Source: Atriophallophorus winterbourni (taxonomy: Eukaryota; Platyhelminthes; Trematoda; Plagiorchiida; Microphallidae). From it: a DNA stretch of 64,000 nt. A program made the translations under genes and the position numbers. Each line of letters opens with the position of its first letter. Within the stretch, counting starts at the first letter, position 1. Below the pieces are notes generated by a model. It was not told the origin of the DNA. It saw only the letters and a list, made by a program, of their open reading frames with translations, and made no database searches. Shown here in pieces: positions 12,601 to 26,830 of the stretch. Where the stretch lies: NCBI GenBank assembly GCA_013407085.1, contig JACCGJ010018942.1, forward strand, positions 1 through 64,000, read 5' to 3'.

Positions 12601-15600
12601 GAAAGTAGCCCGTTTTATCGTTAGCGCAGAGCTTGTTTGGATAGGGAGAAAACAGATCGAGTTGAGTTGGCGAACTCTCCTACATGCTGTATAATCACGC
12701 ATTTTTAGGATTGCCTACATGTGCAATCAAGTCATGGAGACTGGTTATAGAGTGGATCTGGATAACAAACAGCAGTAAACAAAATCTTATATTGAAAGAC
12801 TTCCCAGTGAAGTGGTTTGAATAACAAAGATTATCGTGCGTGACGCCTAGTGTGCGGACAGATTGGGCAAGCAGGCTAATCAACGGTAGATTTTCATCAC
12901 ACAACCAAACCAATTGAGGGTTAATAGAGCATGTGGGGGTGTATTATTTGATCTTTATCTGGCCTGTTTAACTTAACCAGCAAAGCACCTATCATGACAT
13001 TTGTAGTTCTTAGCCAACGTAGGATTGGTCCGATAAATGCAAATTGGATATTGAACACTGTTCGTAATAGGTTATCTTTAGGCTGACAAAACTGCAAAAA
13101 TTGCCAAAATCTGCTTTAATCTATTTATTACGAAATTTCTTTTATGAATATACACCGAGAGATTTGAGTGGAGTCACTGTTATAAATTTATCAGCTGACG
13201 CATGAATTTCACAAGACAGTGATCGGGGTAACAAATAATTTATCTTGAACAACATTGGCGATTTGTTAATTTTTTTGATATTTTTAGTAGTAGCTCAAAA
13301 GATGCACACATATATTAGTATCGACTATGTTAAAACGATCTAGTTAGCTTATACGACATTAGATACACATATGGATACAAGTTTATGTCCGTAGGCATGT
13401 CAGCCAGTGAGAAATTCAGCACATGCTTTGTTATTTCTGACTCATTTTCACATCAACATTAGCAATTAGAACCCGAAAGTTCCGTAAGAAATCTGAAAAA
13501 TTGTCGCGTTCCAATAAGTTAAAAAATGGTTGATAAATACGCTCATTTTAAAGAATATAACAACTGAAATTAGTTTCTAAAAACAACAGCTTCACATTAT
13601 GTAATCCCATGTTGATAATAGTAAACGAGGTTGTCCGTTTACTACGCATGCAATAGGAGCAGCGACAAACGAGATCGTTTTTTAATGAGAAATGCTTAGG
13701 ACAAATCTCAGAAATAGCAGGTGCGAAGTGGATGTGAATCCGCGCGCATCGCACATGCTTGTCCCTGAAATCGGCCCTTGACACGGTTCCAGATGGTGTG
13801 CACCAGTGTCGAACAATCATAATTCAGCAATTAGGCACGCAACCAACATTAACTTACGTGGTCGCGCAGGTAACACTCGGTGCTGGTCGCGTCCAATAGT
13901 CGGGACAGTCCGAAATCAGACACTTTGCAAATCCAATTTGAGTTGAGCAATATGTTACGGGCAGCGAGGTCCCCGTGAATAATCTGCAAATTTGAAATAT
14001 TTTTCAGGGCAAATTTAGAATTTGCTCTGAGTAACCATTTTCGGCACACGATTGATACTTGTTAAGCAAAATGTACACTTCGGACGTCCGTGCAGTAATC
14101 TCGAACATATTGGTTTCCTTATTCTTTTTCACAGGCAGTGTATATATTACTTGAAAATCGCTCCATTGACTAGTAATCCTTCAATAAACATTAACCAACA
14201 TCGCTACTGTAATATCTTAATTGAATAATTATAAAGATCGTCTCACAGTTCCCAAAGGAAACAGACACGTACACAATAGACAGCTGATACGGGAGTGGGG
14301 AATTTGGTGTCGCTGAGTGGCTGCGTGTATGTCGTGACTCACGGTATTCGAATAAATCAGCTTCGAAGGCTTATTTGGGGGAGTGTGGAGCCTCAGTTTT
14401 TGCAATCGTTCCTCGTACGTTAGATTCTCTTACGAGTTTGGTTGCATGGTATATTTTTGATGAACTACGAAAAGTCTGTGTATTGTGGTGCTCACATCCC
14501 CATTCCTTACACACCACCACCGGTTTCTGGCTGTTTGCCGTCATCAGGTGGAGATAGTAAGACCAGGTTCAGTGGGCCTTGAAACAGTGCAAAAGAGGTT
14601 AACAAAGTTAAACTTGTATGCCACTGTTATATAGGGTTTTTACAAAAAACACGCTGTTCAAATACAGAATCACAAAGTGATTCCTGGCCAAGCGCTCGAG
14701 GCGGATATAAAAGACCAATGTATTGTGGTGCTCACATCCCAATCCTTTACACACCACTACCGGTTTCTGGCTGTTTGCCGTCATCAGGTGGAGACGTCTG
14801 CGTTCTACATATTGCCTTTCTTTTTCACAGGCAGTGTATATATACTTGTCGCTCCATTGACTAGTAATTCTAATAAACATTAACCAACATCGCTACTGTT
14901 ATTTTAATTGAATAATTATAAAGACGTCTCACAGTTCCTTTAGAATTTAGTGGTAATTATCAAAAATCAGGGGAGGAATGAACATTGCTTACGTTTTTCA
15001 TCGAAAGATATTGCATCCCATCGGCGATTTGTCTCACGTAGTCGTGCAATTGTATTCGCAGTTGTGAAGTTTCCATTCCGTGTTGAGTCACATTTTTGCG
15101 TAGGGAACGTAAATAGGAGCGCAGATTGCCTCTTGAACAGTACTCAATAATTAACACCGGTCCTAAGTCTAGCGTTAAATGAAAACTTAACGTAATGAAA
15201 GGCTTACAAACGAACAATATTTATTAGCATAGCGAATTGTTTATGACGAAAGTAATATCTAATGTATTTTAGATAATTTATTCTTAAGCAATATTTAACA
15301 GCTTATTCTCCTGGTGACTATGCTAATCTCCAAATTCTTCAGCAGGAAACCATTACAAGTGATGTTGCAGTTAGAATTATGTCAGGTAACTCGATGTTAA
15401 ATCAAGTTCTCGCTCCTAACGTCTACCTAGTTGACTAACTTCACTTCGTGAACAATCAATCAAACTTTAACCACGTGACGCCTGCGTCTTTCGCTTAGAT
15501 TTCGCTTAGATTATTCACCCTTGAAATAAACCTTTCCGCTGTTAACCATGTTCACCCCAAATTCCACAACACAAGAGAAAGCAAAGCGGCATTTATCATG

Positions 15601-18600
15601 CAAATTAAAAATCACGTAACCACAAAAATAATGGTCAGCCAGTCTCCGTCGATTATCGTCATCATCTCCTTCATCATCTTAATCAGAGACGGTATAACAC
15701 CGATAGCATGTAACGAATGCCTAACTGCCGCACAAACATGAACAAAAAGTAAATTTCTAAAAGTTGAGGAATGCCGAAACTTAAATAGCTAGGGATTTTA
15801 CAGAAGAGTAAGTACAAACAAATTGGGACGAGGTGCCTAGATCTCGAATGGAACAGGCATTCAATCAATTTTTGTGAACGAGTAGAGCGACATTAGCACG
15901 ACAGTTTCCTTGCGATGTTCACTGCCATGCATCCTAACAAACTTTCCTCTTCACTCAGTTTGGTAACATACCAGATTATGTAAACACTCCAAGAAGATGC
16001 ATAGTGCAAGACCACCACTGAACACGGTTTGGGAATATATCCTGTAGCGTACCTAGCCGTTGCGATATCTGATTTCGGGGACCCCAGTCTGGAAGACGTG
16101 CTGCGCTGACTTTGGAAAGGTTACCAGTAAGGGATTTTAGCTGGCTATGCCATGCGACGGTTTGTATACGACGAAATTTACGCCAATCAGCATGTGGCGT
16201 CGCAAAAGGAATCTGTTTCGGAAGTCGGTGTTCCGGCATCCGTAAAACGTGACCCAATCATCGTAACCTATGCAGGTTTATCTGCTTCTCTAAATCAACA
16301 TTACTACTGAAAAGCTTATTTAGGGTGTATGCTTGCGTGCCAGATACAATGTGAACAAATTATTCCTTATTAATTTACAGCAACACCACCAAAAATTTGT
16401 TTTCGGCCTACCCTTTCGAAATAGATACAGAAATTTTCGATCCCACCCTAATTAATTTTGCATCCTTGATATGAGATTCTGAGTCGTGGGTGAAAGTTCA
16501 CGAATTAAATTAGTCGCGTTTTACGATGGAAATATGGAACATCAAATCGATTTGTCATGTTGATCAAAATGTTGTTTCGATCAACATGCACTTTTATCTA
16601 GCGTAACAGCAAGTGAATCATACCCAATAAAGTGAACACTCAACTAATAACGAGGTAAACTTTTCGCGTGTTTGTCCTGATCCGTTAGCAAAGCAAGATT
16701 TAGTTTACAAACAATGTAACTTGATTTGGTCGATTTCAGCTACTGGTGTTGCAGGCTACTAAAAATCAAAGATTTAAGATTTGAGACTCTGAATCATCCA
16801 TACGTTTTGATATTTGACAATCCTTTCGGAACCGCACAACCGCTGACGTCGTTGTTGCACTTTTGAGATAGAACTCTATCAATTCTGGTAATCAATTTAT
16901 GTTCTCCGCCGCTTTGGTCACATGGCAACCACTTCCATTGTTTGATACGTTCTTGCTTCGAGTTTTGCGATAATGTTATTTGAATAATTTCGATTATCTG
17001 AATTCATCTATTGAGCAGAATGCTGGGATGCTAAAATCTCAAATGTAAAACAGTTATATCGCTTTTAAATTTGTTTATTGAATTTGCTTAGGAATCGCTG
17101 AGATAAATCTGAAATATTTAAGCCTGTTCTTTTTCCGACCGTCAAATTCATTGTATACAAAAGTTAGAATAAGTTCGCTAGCTGCCAACTGACAATTTTG
17201 ATTGGTGAACTCATTAAGAAGCGAGCTGTGGAAAGACTAGTTTCAAAAGTCATCTCTCTCTACCGGTACCAAAGGTCTAAGCAATGAAGCAGTTCTACGG
17301 AAGAATACTCTCGTCTGAGGATGAATGCTTGCCTACGGATGCGTTTAAATATTAATCATATTAACAACGCATCGTGCAGCTGAAATTTCAAAATATTTTA
17401 GAATAACGTTTCGTTCTTCTTCAAAATATGGTAAAAATTCAAATTAAGTTCAATTTTAGTTCAAAGCAGTATTTGTTTAGATAATGCCAAAAATATTCAT
17501 TTCAAAATATCGCATAGTATTTAATGATTACTTTTACACAAATAGCTGCAATAGCCTAAGTGGAAGCTTGAAATTAGGTCAATCACTTGCCTTCGAGAAA
17601 ACTTGTGCCGATTAATCTGAGAATATTCGGGTGTATTCCAGCCAATTTCATCACACGCACCTCAGTTTCAAATGATTTCGCAGCCTGATCATGCGTCGAA
17701 GCCAGCTTCGGATTCACAAAGTGACAAGCAGCTCCACTCAAGCCACCCCGGCACGAAAATCGCCCGCTTGAATATGAATTCGGGATGTATTTCGGGCAAT
17801 CCACCGGCAGTATTTCTGTATAAACACACGGAGATGTTAAGGAAAATCGCTGTTGCGAATAGGACTGATAGCACACTCTTTGACACCGAATGCACATGGA
17901 CCCAATTCCACCATGCTTCACTGAGTCAGCTGAAAAATGAGAATGTTTTACATGGATAGACATTTAATAAATTGTTGGATAAAAGCTATGGGGAAATTTG
18001 GGATCGACAATAAGATTGATAAAACGTGAGTAGTACCTGAGACAATGTGTTTCGCCGCGACCAGAATAGAATCGGTTTCATTTCCGTTTGGCGATCCTTC
18101 AATCACTTCGTCAATGTGAGCTTGCAATTGCACACACGGTCGGGCATAATGTAAATTTTGTGCTGGTAGTAGAAGGTTCGCGCATACCACTTTGCCAAAA
18201 TCTCCTCGGCCCAACAGACAACAAGGTTTTAGCCTGAAAACAAAAATAGTGTTAAGCTGAATAGAATTAATTTTTGAACTTTAAATGTTCACGCATAATG
18301 ACAGTACTCATTTTAAGTAGTGTACAATTATCCCAGCGCGAAATGAAAGCATCTGATGTATTCAATGCTCAAGATCAAAGATCAAAAGAGAATACACACA
18401 ACAGTTTACTCGTATATGAGTTCAACCGAATTTGTAATAAAACTATTTTCTTTCAAAGAGTCATCCACATTTCATAAATTGGTTTCTAAACGTCTGTCGT
18501 TAATGAGCGGCTCAAAACAAGTAACAACAATGAAAAATCATTTGAAACCAAAGCCGAAATTGTGCTTTTGGCATCAATTGAAAATGTTGAAGAATTATGC

Positions 18601-21600
18601 CATATGCTAAACAATTATCAGACTCACAATTTGGGGTTAATTTCCCACACGCCATTTATCAGTTTGCCCCACATCTCTTTGGATACGTTCACCCGACCAC
18701 AACAGGAGGAGTCCGATGCACATATTTTAGGAAGGCTATTAACACTGCGTAACGTTGATACAGCGGCACTGAAGATTTCGCGATAATTGGCGATGTTCTC
18801 GTAGCTAGTGGTTGAGAGAAGCCGGGTACATTGTGGACACTGAAATGTCAAGCAAAAATCGCCTTAAACAAACTTGTGAACAATATAAATTTAATATCCA
18901 GATTCAGAGAGGAAGGCTGATTCAAATTCTACAATTTCACATGCGAAATTTCAACTATCGTATATTTAGCGAATATACCAAAACTGCACTTAACAAGATG
19001 TTTCAATTCGCCGATCAATCGAGTATGGCTTATCGTTGCGAGCGCTGCGGGAGAGATTGATACTCCCGAATCAGACTGTTTAGTCCTTAGAAAAGCTATG
19101 GAACATGAAAACAATTATGCGATTGTGATGGACATCCATGGTCGACATCGACAGCGTTCGTATATTGTTTGCTTAGGGTGATAAGTAATTAATAATTTAT
19201 TATCAACGAAACAAGATGAGATATTTGATTTGATTTTGTTTATTCCAACCAAAAAATTGATGATATCAATTGTGCATGGAGAAACCTGTTTTTATTGCAG
19301 GTTCTAATTGCCGAAAAATGTTTTGCAACCACAAGCGTTTCCATTGAGCGAAATCAGCTTATATCAGTTTGATTCTAACATTAGGCATAAAATGAATGAA
19401 AAAACTTGATAAGACTCATACAAGTTGCATAAACTTTCCTACACGGATTTGCTTTACTCCTTTTACAGTAGTGATCAAGTTGAGCATAAGCTACTGTTAT
19501 GTAAACACGGTGTCAACTTGTAAGCCACAGTTGGATAAGGTTGGTAGGTCCAACATGTTCAATCACGTGATACAGGGACCAGGGTGCTAAAGAATGCCTT
19601 GGTCCCTAGTGGAGGCTTGCTTTTGCACTCTAGTCGGTTTAAGCTTGCGATGATCCGTAATGGGGATCGCTCAGACACAGATGAGATGGTCAGATAACCT
19701 CCAACAGCGAAGAAACTGAAAATAATATGAACGTGTAAGCCAAAGTCGGAATGGGTTGGCACGACCAACCCACGCTAAATCACCTGTAATCCACCGCATC
19801 CTTACAAGTTTAAACATTGTTTACTAATTGTCTATTGTTTCAGGACATACGGATTTTGATCCTTCTTGGCCTACAACACGAAATTAATCGTGCAATGTGT
19901 ATGTGTGTGTGGTGCAAAATGCATGCAAAATTCTCTGAAACTTTGTATCGATTATTATTATTATTAAGAGTATTATACAGCTTCCTAAAAGGTTCATATC
20001 TATTTTTAGTTTAAGTGGGGCTTAAACAAATCACGATTGAATGGCAGTCTCGTTCCAACAATGTATTCCCGGTTGACATCACTGAAATTCTGAAGAGGTC
20101 GAGCAGACCGAAACTAAAAGCACATGTGTTCCGATATGTTTTTCGTGCATTTAACATAAGTTACCTATCTAGGTGTAAATAGATAAGATTGCAAACGCGC
20201 TTTTGCACGAAATTCTTTCGTTATCAGATTCCTTAGTGATTTGCTTTGAAAAGTATAGTGTTAAGTTTATCTGCATTCCTAAAACCGATGGGCCCCTGAA
20301 CGAAGTTAAACGCAAACTGGAGAATATTATCTTTGAAAGTACCAAGATTAGTTTTTCGAAATTATGATCGAAAAATGGCCATTTATTTTCTCGAGTTTTA
20401 CTAATTTCAGATGACTCAAACACGCACATAATGGTTCGAAGAATTGGCTATTATGTAACTTGTGGTTTCATTCCTTTTATAGGTATAACCTAAACCATCA
20501 AGCCTTTGTACGTGTTCTTGCTCGTCACTGTAACAGTTTACATTCGGCCACGAATCGCAGTTACGAAGAGGTGAGATTTTCACACCGGCGACTGAATAAT
20601 GGTTCCATCTGTATGAAAAATAAAGTATTCCGTGATATATTTTAGTCGATTAATACTGCAGGATTTAGGTCATATTGAAAACTTTAGTAGGGCGTCGACG
20701 AGATACGTTTTACGATAAAATGAACACATTCCCTTTGCGACTTGATTCATTTTATCGGAAAAGGTAAAGGAGTCAATGGGTAGTGCATGTTATAGAAACC
20801 AATTGTTTGATAAATCAACTGAGAGAGGATAATCAATCTGGAAATGAATCCTTTCTGTCGTTTTGATATTCTATATAAAATCTGGCGAGTATTTGGCTGT
20901 CAATCCAAGACATCCAGACAAGAGTATAAAAAATTGCTCATGTAAAACTAAACTGGAGACCTGACGAATTAGGGACGAGAGATCAAATGAAAAGAAAAGA
21001 AAAACGATTGTATACGGATTATATACGCAACCAAATTAACCTTTATTATAGTCAAATTGGTCATTTTCAGTGAGTGATACAAAAAGTGAAAAGAAGCTCA
21101 TTTACATGCATTTCCATCACACTCACACACCACGACCGGTTTCGTGTTGTTTGCACTCATCAGGTAGGTGGGGTATAGTAGGATGAATGACCACGCGAAA
21201 CTTGGTAAATAGTCTAAAAAAATTCGAACCATTATCAATTTATCGTATTGCCGAAACGGAAGATTGGAATCGGTTTGACTGAGCAAAATAGGAAGCTATA
21301 ACTTAAAATGTATTTATTATTTCGTAATCGTCCATCATATGGCAGTCGCTGCGCTTCTAACTATTATGAAAGTCGGCATTGGGCCTTATACAGCGGAAAA
21401 AACTTCATGAAAAATTCCCGTGACGGACAACTGGGAATCGATTTGTGGTTGTGTGACTTTGTTTATTTCCATTGAAGTGCTTAACGTTACATGAAAACGA
21501 TTAGATTTTATATGAGATGTGAACCCTATTTCGCAAATAGGTACTAACAAACCAATTTAGTTCTACTTGGTTCAAATGTTCAAACAGAGTTCATTCAACA

Positions 21601-24600
21601 TGATTCTCCTTATAAATCCTTGCTTCCCCAGCATGCATCACGCTGTATAAATGAAGTCATAAATGAACGACTGGAAATCAATTTATTTTGATTTTCTCAT
21701 TTTTAATCATCAAATGGAGATGTGTTATATTTTTGTTAGCTTGTTCATTGTATACCGCTTTTGTGAGAAAACCTACGCAAAGTTTAACTTTCGAATATTC
21801 TTGAATAAAGATTGTGGTTTCTTCTATTATTCATTCTTCCCATTTTTCAAATGTGAACAATATAGCGAATTTTGCGGACAATAAACAAGTTGTGTTTGTA
21901 TAGCACTGTTGGTTAAGGTTGGTACAGCCAGCCTGATCAGTCACATTTGACCAAGCACATGTAGATGGGGTTAAACCCATGGTCGTGAAAAATGCTAATT
22001 CGCATGCATTTCCATCCCATACATCCCACAACCGATTTCGTGCTCTTAAGATTCAATATGTCTGGAGAAGGCATGTGGATCCCGATCGTACTGTCTCTAC
22101 CTGATGATTGAAAACAGCACGAGGGGTGTGTATGATGAAAACGCGTGCAAATGTGTATTTTTTGAAAAAATACTATTCATTTTTCAACTATTCCACTAGC
22201 TAGAACGTATTTTTTACATGTCAAAGTTTGTCGCCAAATTGTCTGGGATGCGTAAATTTGCGACGTGTGTTTGCCTTCGTGCTATTCGTGAATAAAACAA
22301 CTAAGGGCACCAGTCCTGCTAGACGGATTCCATTCATAAGTAAACAAGAGGTATGTATTGTATGAAATTTAACACGAAATTAATTCACGATAATTTGAGT
22401 AGACAAGTTACTGTACTTCGTATGCTTATTGACACTGTCAGTATAATAAAGGATACTTTAAGTGTGTGAGGAAAACTCTCACGTTTACTTAGCGCCACGC
22501 GGACATTATGATATCGTGATTCATCATTGCTGCTCAGATCAGTGAATTATAATTAACCATGGTTATTGCCGTTGTGAAAATTCGTCTCACTATTAACGGG
22601 ATATATATCAATGAAAAACGCGTACAACAAGAAAATTGAATTCATTCGAAACGTACATTCATGACAGATAAACAACATGGAAGGTCCAAAACGGAAGTAA
22701 AGCCACTCGAAAAATCACCAAGAACACTTACCTTGGCCATCGTCTGTTGATAATTTTAACAAATAAAATGAGCGCAAACAATATGAAAATGATTAGCGCA
22801 GCCGCTGAGGTGGATAGCATCACAACTGTCATGGTTGTGGGGGATGACTGACCTGAAATAAAAGTGATGGAATAATATGAATTTTCTTTAGCGTATCCCA
22901 CAGAAACAAGTGTAAAAAGTATTTAATCATTGAGGCTAGGAGAGATTAAGTTCATTATTCTAGCGAGAGGGTTCAAGCTGAAAGTATACAGATCGGTTGA
23001 AGGGTGAATTCAAAAATGTGTGTGACAAACATTTCATTCACTCTAGTTGATAGACAGAGGTCATGGAAAATTTGAACAAAAACGTGTCAACAGGAAAAAA
23101 GTTGTGCAATTGCTTGTGAATTAATCATATCAAATGATTTTTTCCCCATTTTTCCTAAAATTTATTAGAATTCAATACAGCTTAACGTTTTGATCGTTGT
23201 ATTAGAATTTTCGCTCGAGCCCATTTCTCAAGTGTAAGAAAACGACGTTTTTATATAAAAAATCACCTACGAAAACGTGTTTTAGACGACATCAAAGTTC
23301 TGTTACACAGAACAATCGGAAAACCAAAAGATATTCAATATATTTATATGCGGTTCTAATGAAGTCTATGGAGTCAGACTTGATCAATGTTCTATGCACA
23401 CTATGTACAATTATTTGCCAAAAATCCGTCCACCAAGAGCTGTAAAAATTGTCTGTTTATATCTCTATACCCATTCATCATGGCATATTTCAACGAATAA
23501 ATAACTTCAATTCAGTGTCAACACCATGTTCTCTGCATATTTTGTTTTTCATGCATGATTCACCGGCCTGAACAAACACAATTGTGAAAATTATATAACG
23601 AGGCTACGTAGGTGAAAACTGCTATTAGCGAATAAACGAAAATTTCTAATTTTTAACGAAAGCAACGACGAACGCACTTGTAATTGGAGCCAGATCCACG
23701 GTTACATTATCATAAAAATCCTGGCTGACGCATCCGGCATTTTCGAAACAGGCGATGCCCATCCTTGCTCGATAGGTTGATAATGACCCTGTTCAAAATA
23801 TGATGCAAGATGGTGCGCACAAAATTATTTCGTATACAAAATTCGAATGTATTGATGGTTAACTATTTTATCCAATAATTTTAATATAACATGGGTTAGA
23901 TATGTAACTTCGGAAACTAGCTTGAATATAAAAGCATTTGCTTCGTGGCCGGCATCTAAGCTCCTTGAAATGGCTATAAGGAATACTTTTTATTATCAGA
24001 TTTACAGAATATATTAATGAAAGCGCTTAGGAGCATCATCCTCAAACTGTCTGACGTTTTGTGAATATGAGCGATATAATCTCACAACCAAACTCCTTTC
24101 TAATAAATATGGAAGATATAGTTGGTGCGGGAACGCTTTTCGTATACACCGATGTGTCCAGAATTGTAATTTGCCATAGTCAAGTTAATTTGATTGTTTA
24201 AACAATTGAAAATGAAGCATCGCTAGTAATTTCTTTCGAACGCCATTGGTAACCAAATGTTTATGCAAAATTAAACAACGTTAAATCCTTGAGTATGAAA
24301 ATCTCACAAAAGCGAAAATATAATATGATCGAACGAAGAATTTCACCGGTGATGTCTAAGTTGAACAAACAACATCTCTAATTTTTTGAATGAGCTGATC
24401 GAACTTTGAATGATAAAACATCAAGTAAATCTCCATTTCCTAAATTTGAAAAACTTGGTAAATTACATAAAAATATGAAGTTAAAATAATAAGCACAACG
24501 AAAATATTTCTTCAAAATTAACTAATGCTCCACTGAGAATCCAATACAATAGTTTCACATGCATCCACAAATTCACGGCAGAGAATACAGGAAGTGAAAC

Positions 24601-26700
24601 ACAAGCACGAAATTACATTCACTGAAATGAAACGCATTGACAAATATGCATTCCATACAGCTAATCTGTTATCTCATAGGTCAAGCTAATATTTAAACGT
24701 TCACAAGCCTTATATGTATCTCAGTTCGTTCACTTCCAACAGTGCATGCTTTCACACGTGATCGTTACTGAACGAGAATGGTCAGGATTCCGTGTCAAGG
24801 ATTTAAACCGCGACCAGAATCGAAGGTTATGCAATCCGTTGGTGAATTGCTCGGAAAGGTTACCATGAATCAATATTTACCAGACTGCTTTCATGTACTT
24901 TGAATCGAAGACAGATTATCGCTCGCTTTCTGAGTAAATCACTTTCCTCGGATTTTTATGAAATTAAGTATCTCGCTGTTTGTACTAATCATCGTTCATT
25001 GTAAAAAATGTTCGAGCAAAACTCAGTAATTCATTATTCTGTTCAGGTCACTCAAAACCATGGGGCACGCTATGGGTGAACGTCGTGAGACTAACATAGA
25101 AGACTGAAAATTCATAAAAGCATCCAATTCCATCACTCACCCGGCGACTGGATTCATGTTATTTGCACTCATAACGAATGGATATTACTACCAGAATACA
25201 AATATATCGAAACAGTGGAGAAATGGTAAATAAAATCCGATCTTTGACGCTTCTTATGATCAAAACAAGCATAATCAACAACATGCACGCAATCACAGGT
25301 GGACGGAGTTAAACACTTGAATACAGAATCCATATTTGCACGCGTCTTCGATACACTCCACGATCTATTTCTTGCTGTTTGCAGTTATCGTGCGATGGCA
25401 GTAAGATCAGGATAAATGTGTCTATGAGTAAAGTCGTTAGGTTCAAAATTTGTTGATCAAAGCATGGTGATAGTAATTGTACTGAACTTCCTGACGTGTA
25501 AGGAACCAGTCGTGGAGTGTCATTTCAATGCATTCAAATATGGATATTTTGGTCAAACGGAACGGTTTAACCTCATTCACATGTGTGTGATAGAAAATGT
25601 TTGTCGTGTAAGCCTTATTCAAATTGAGCTTCAAAGATCAAACTTTGTTTAGCATGAAAATTCATTTTCAGCAGTTCTCAGAAAGATCGTTCGTGCATCA
25701 ACCTCGATCAGTATAACTCATGGAATTTCAAATGAAACATCTAATTACACATGTTCCGTTGTTACTGGTCATCTATATTTGATAGGCTAATCGTTCTTAC
25801 ATCATCATTTTTTAACCACTCGCATTGATTCGATGATCATGTAGTTCAGACGTGAAATTTTTAATCAGAGGTTCGATGTTCGGTTTTAGCTCATAAGGGC
25901 GTGTGTCTATCTCAGGTTCGCTTAGCACACAGTTGTAAAGTTGATGTCTTAGAGGAGTGAAATGTAATAGCGAAAGATGCTCATCATGAGTTCACAGATG
26001 GTATGCAGTACACCACCCTCCGACAAAGAATTAAAGGTTAAAATAGACAAAATTTGATATTGTTTTATGGTTTAGAAAGCAAACAACACAAAATGTCTCA
26101 TTATTAACTTTAATAAGCACCGATATCAAATTCTCGTTTGTGCCAAGTTCAAGATTTACGATTTACGGCAAAGATAATATCTGTAGTATACCACAGTGTT
26201 CTCGAGGCCTGTGCAAACAACAAATTGGACGTTTGACCATGAATCGCAGGGTTGCTCCGATTAACCTGACGCAATTATCACCAACCCGTTTCCTACATTT
26301 TGTGCACTGACAAAACAACGAACCTGCGGTTATCAGTCCGTTTTATCGAGCGTGAACAGAAAATTTGTGAATGGTATTTCCGAAAGAAATGTTTAAGGGA
26401 AGGTGAGAGTGAAGTGTGTGAAGTTTATTGTCGAACAGTGCTAATCAAAAGTTCTTAGATGATGTGCAGTACACCACGCTGTGGCACAAAACGAGAGCCG
26501 GAAGTGCCGAAACGGCTGATGACAAACATTTCAAGCCTGCAACATTTCAGGTTCCGGATTGCTTGAAAACGGTTTCAGTGACATCACTCTCGGATACAGC
26601 TGCTATTGAACGATATGCAATTCGCATGAACGGTCAAACTAGTCGAATGTGGTGAGTGCTTGAAATCGACCTGTTGACACGGAATCCAATGATAGATCAG

Positions 26701-26731
<31 letters not shown>

Positions 26732-26772
26732 CCTCTATCTATCTATCTATCTATCTATCTAACTATCTATCT

Positions 26773-26830
<58 letters not shown>

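Larger units (their letters stand above)
14481..14812 (-). mobile_element. Tandem hammerhead repeats, subfamily B, exact 240-bp period
   Basis: TATTGTGGTGCTCACATCCC occurs at 14481 and again at 14721, exactly 240 bp apart, each followed by the same ribozyme sequence. Between them is one complete unit, including AACAAAGTTAAACTTGTATG and CAGAATCACAAAGTGATTCC. The array is therefore one unit bounded by two hammerheads. It sits in the intron between the 13983 and 14993 kinase exons. Confidence 0.75.

Noticed and set aside
14375..14883. Several 60-90 codon frames on both strands
   Set aside because: They overlap the tandem hammerhead repeats and follow the repeat sequence, not a protein family.
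22097..22130. Active plus-strand hammerhead
   Set aside because: CTGATGA is present but GAAA and stem II are destroyed; kept only as a decayed repeat.
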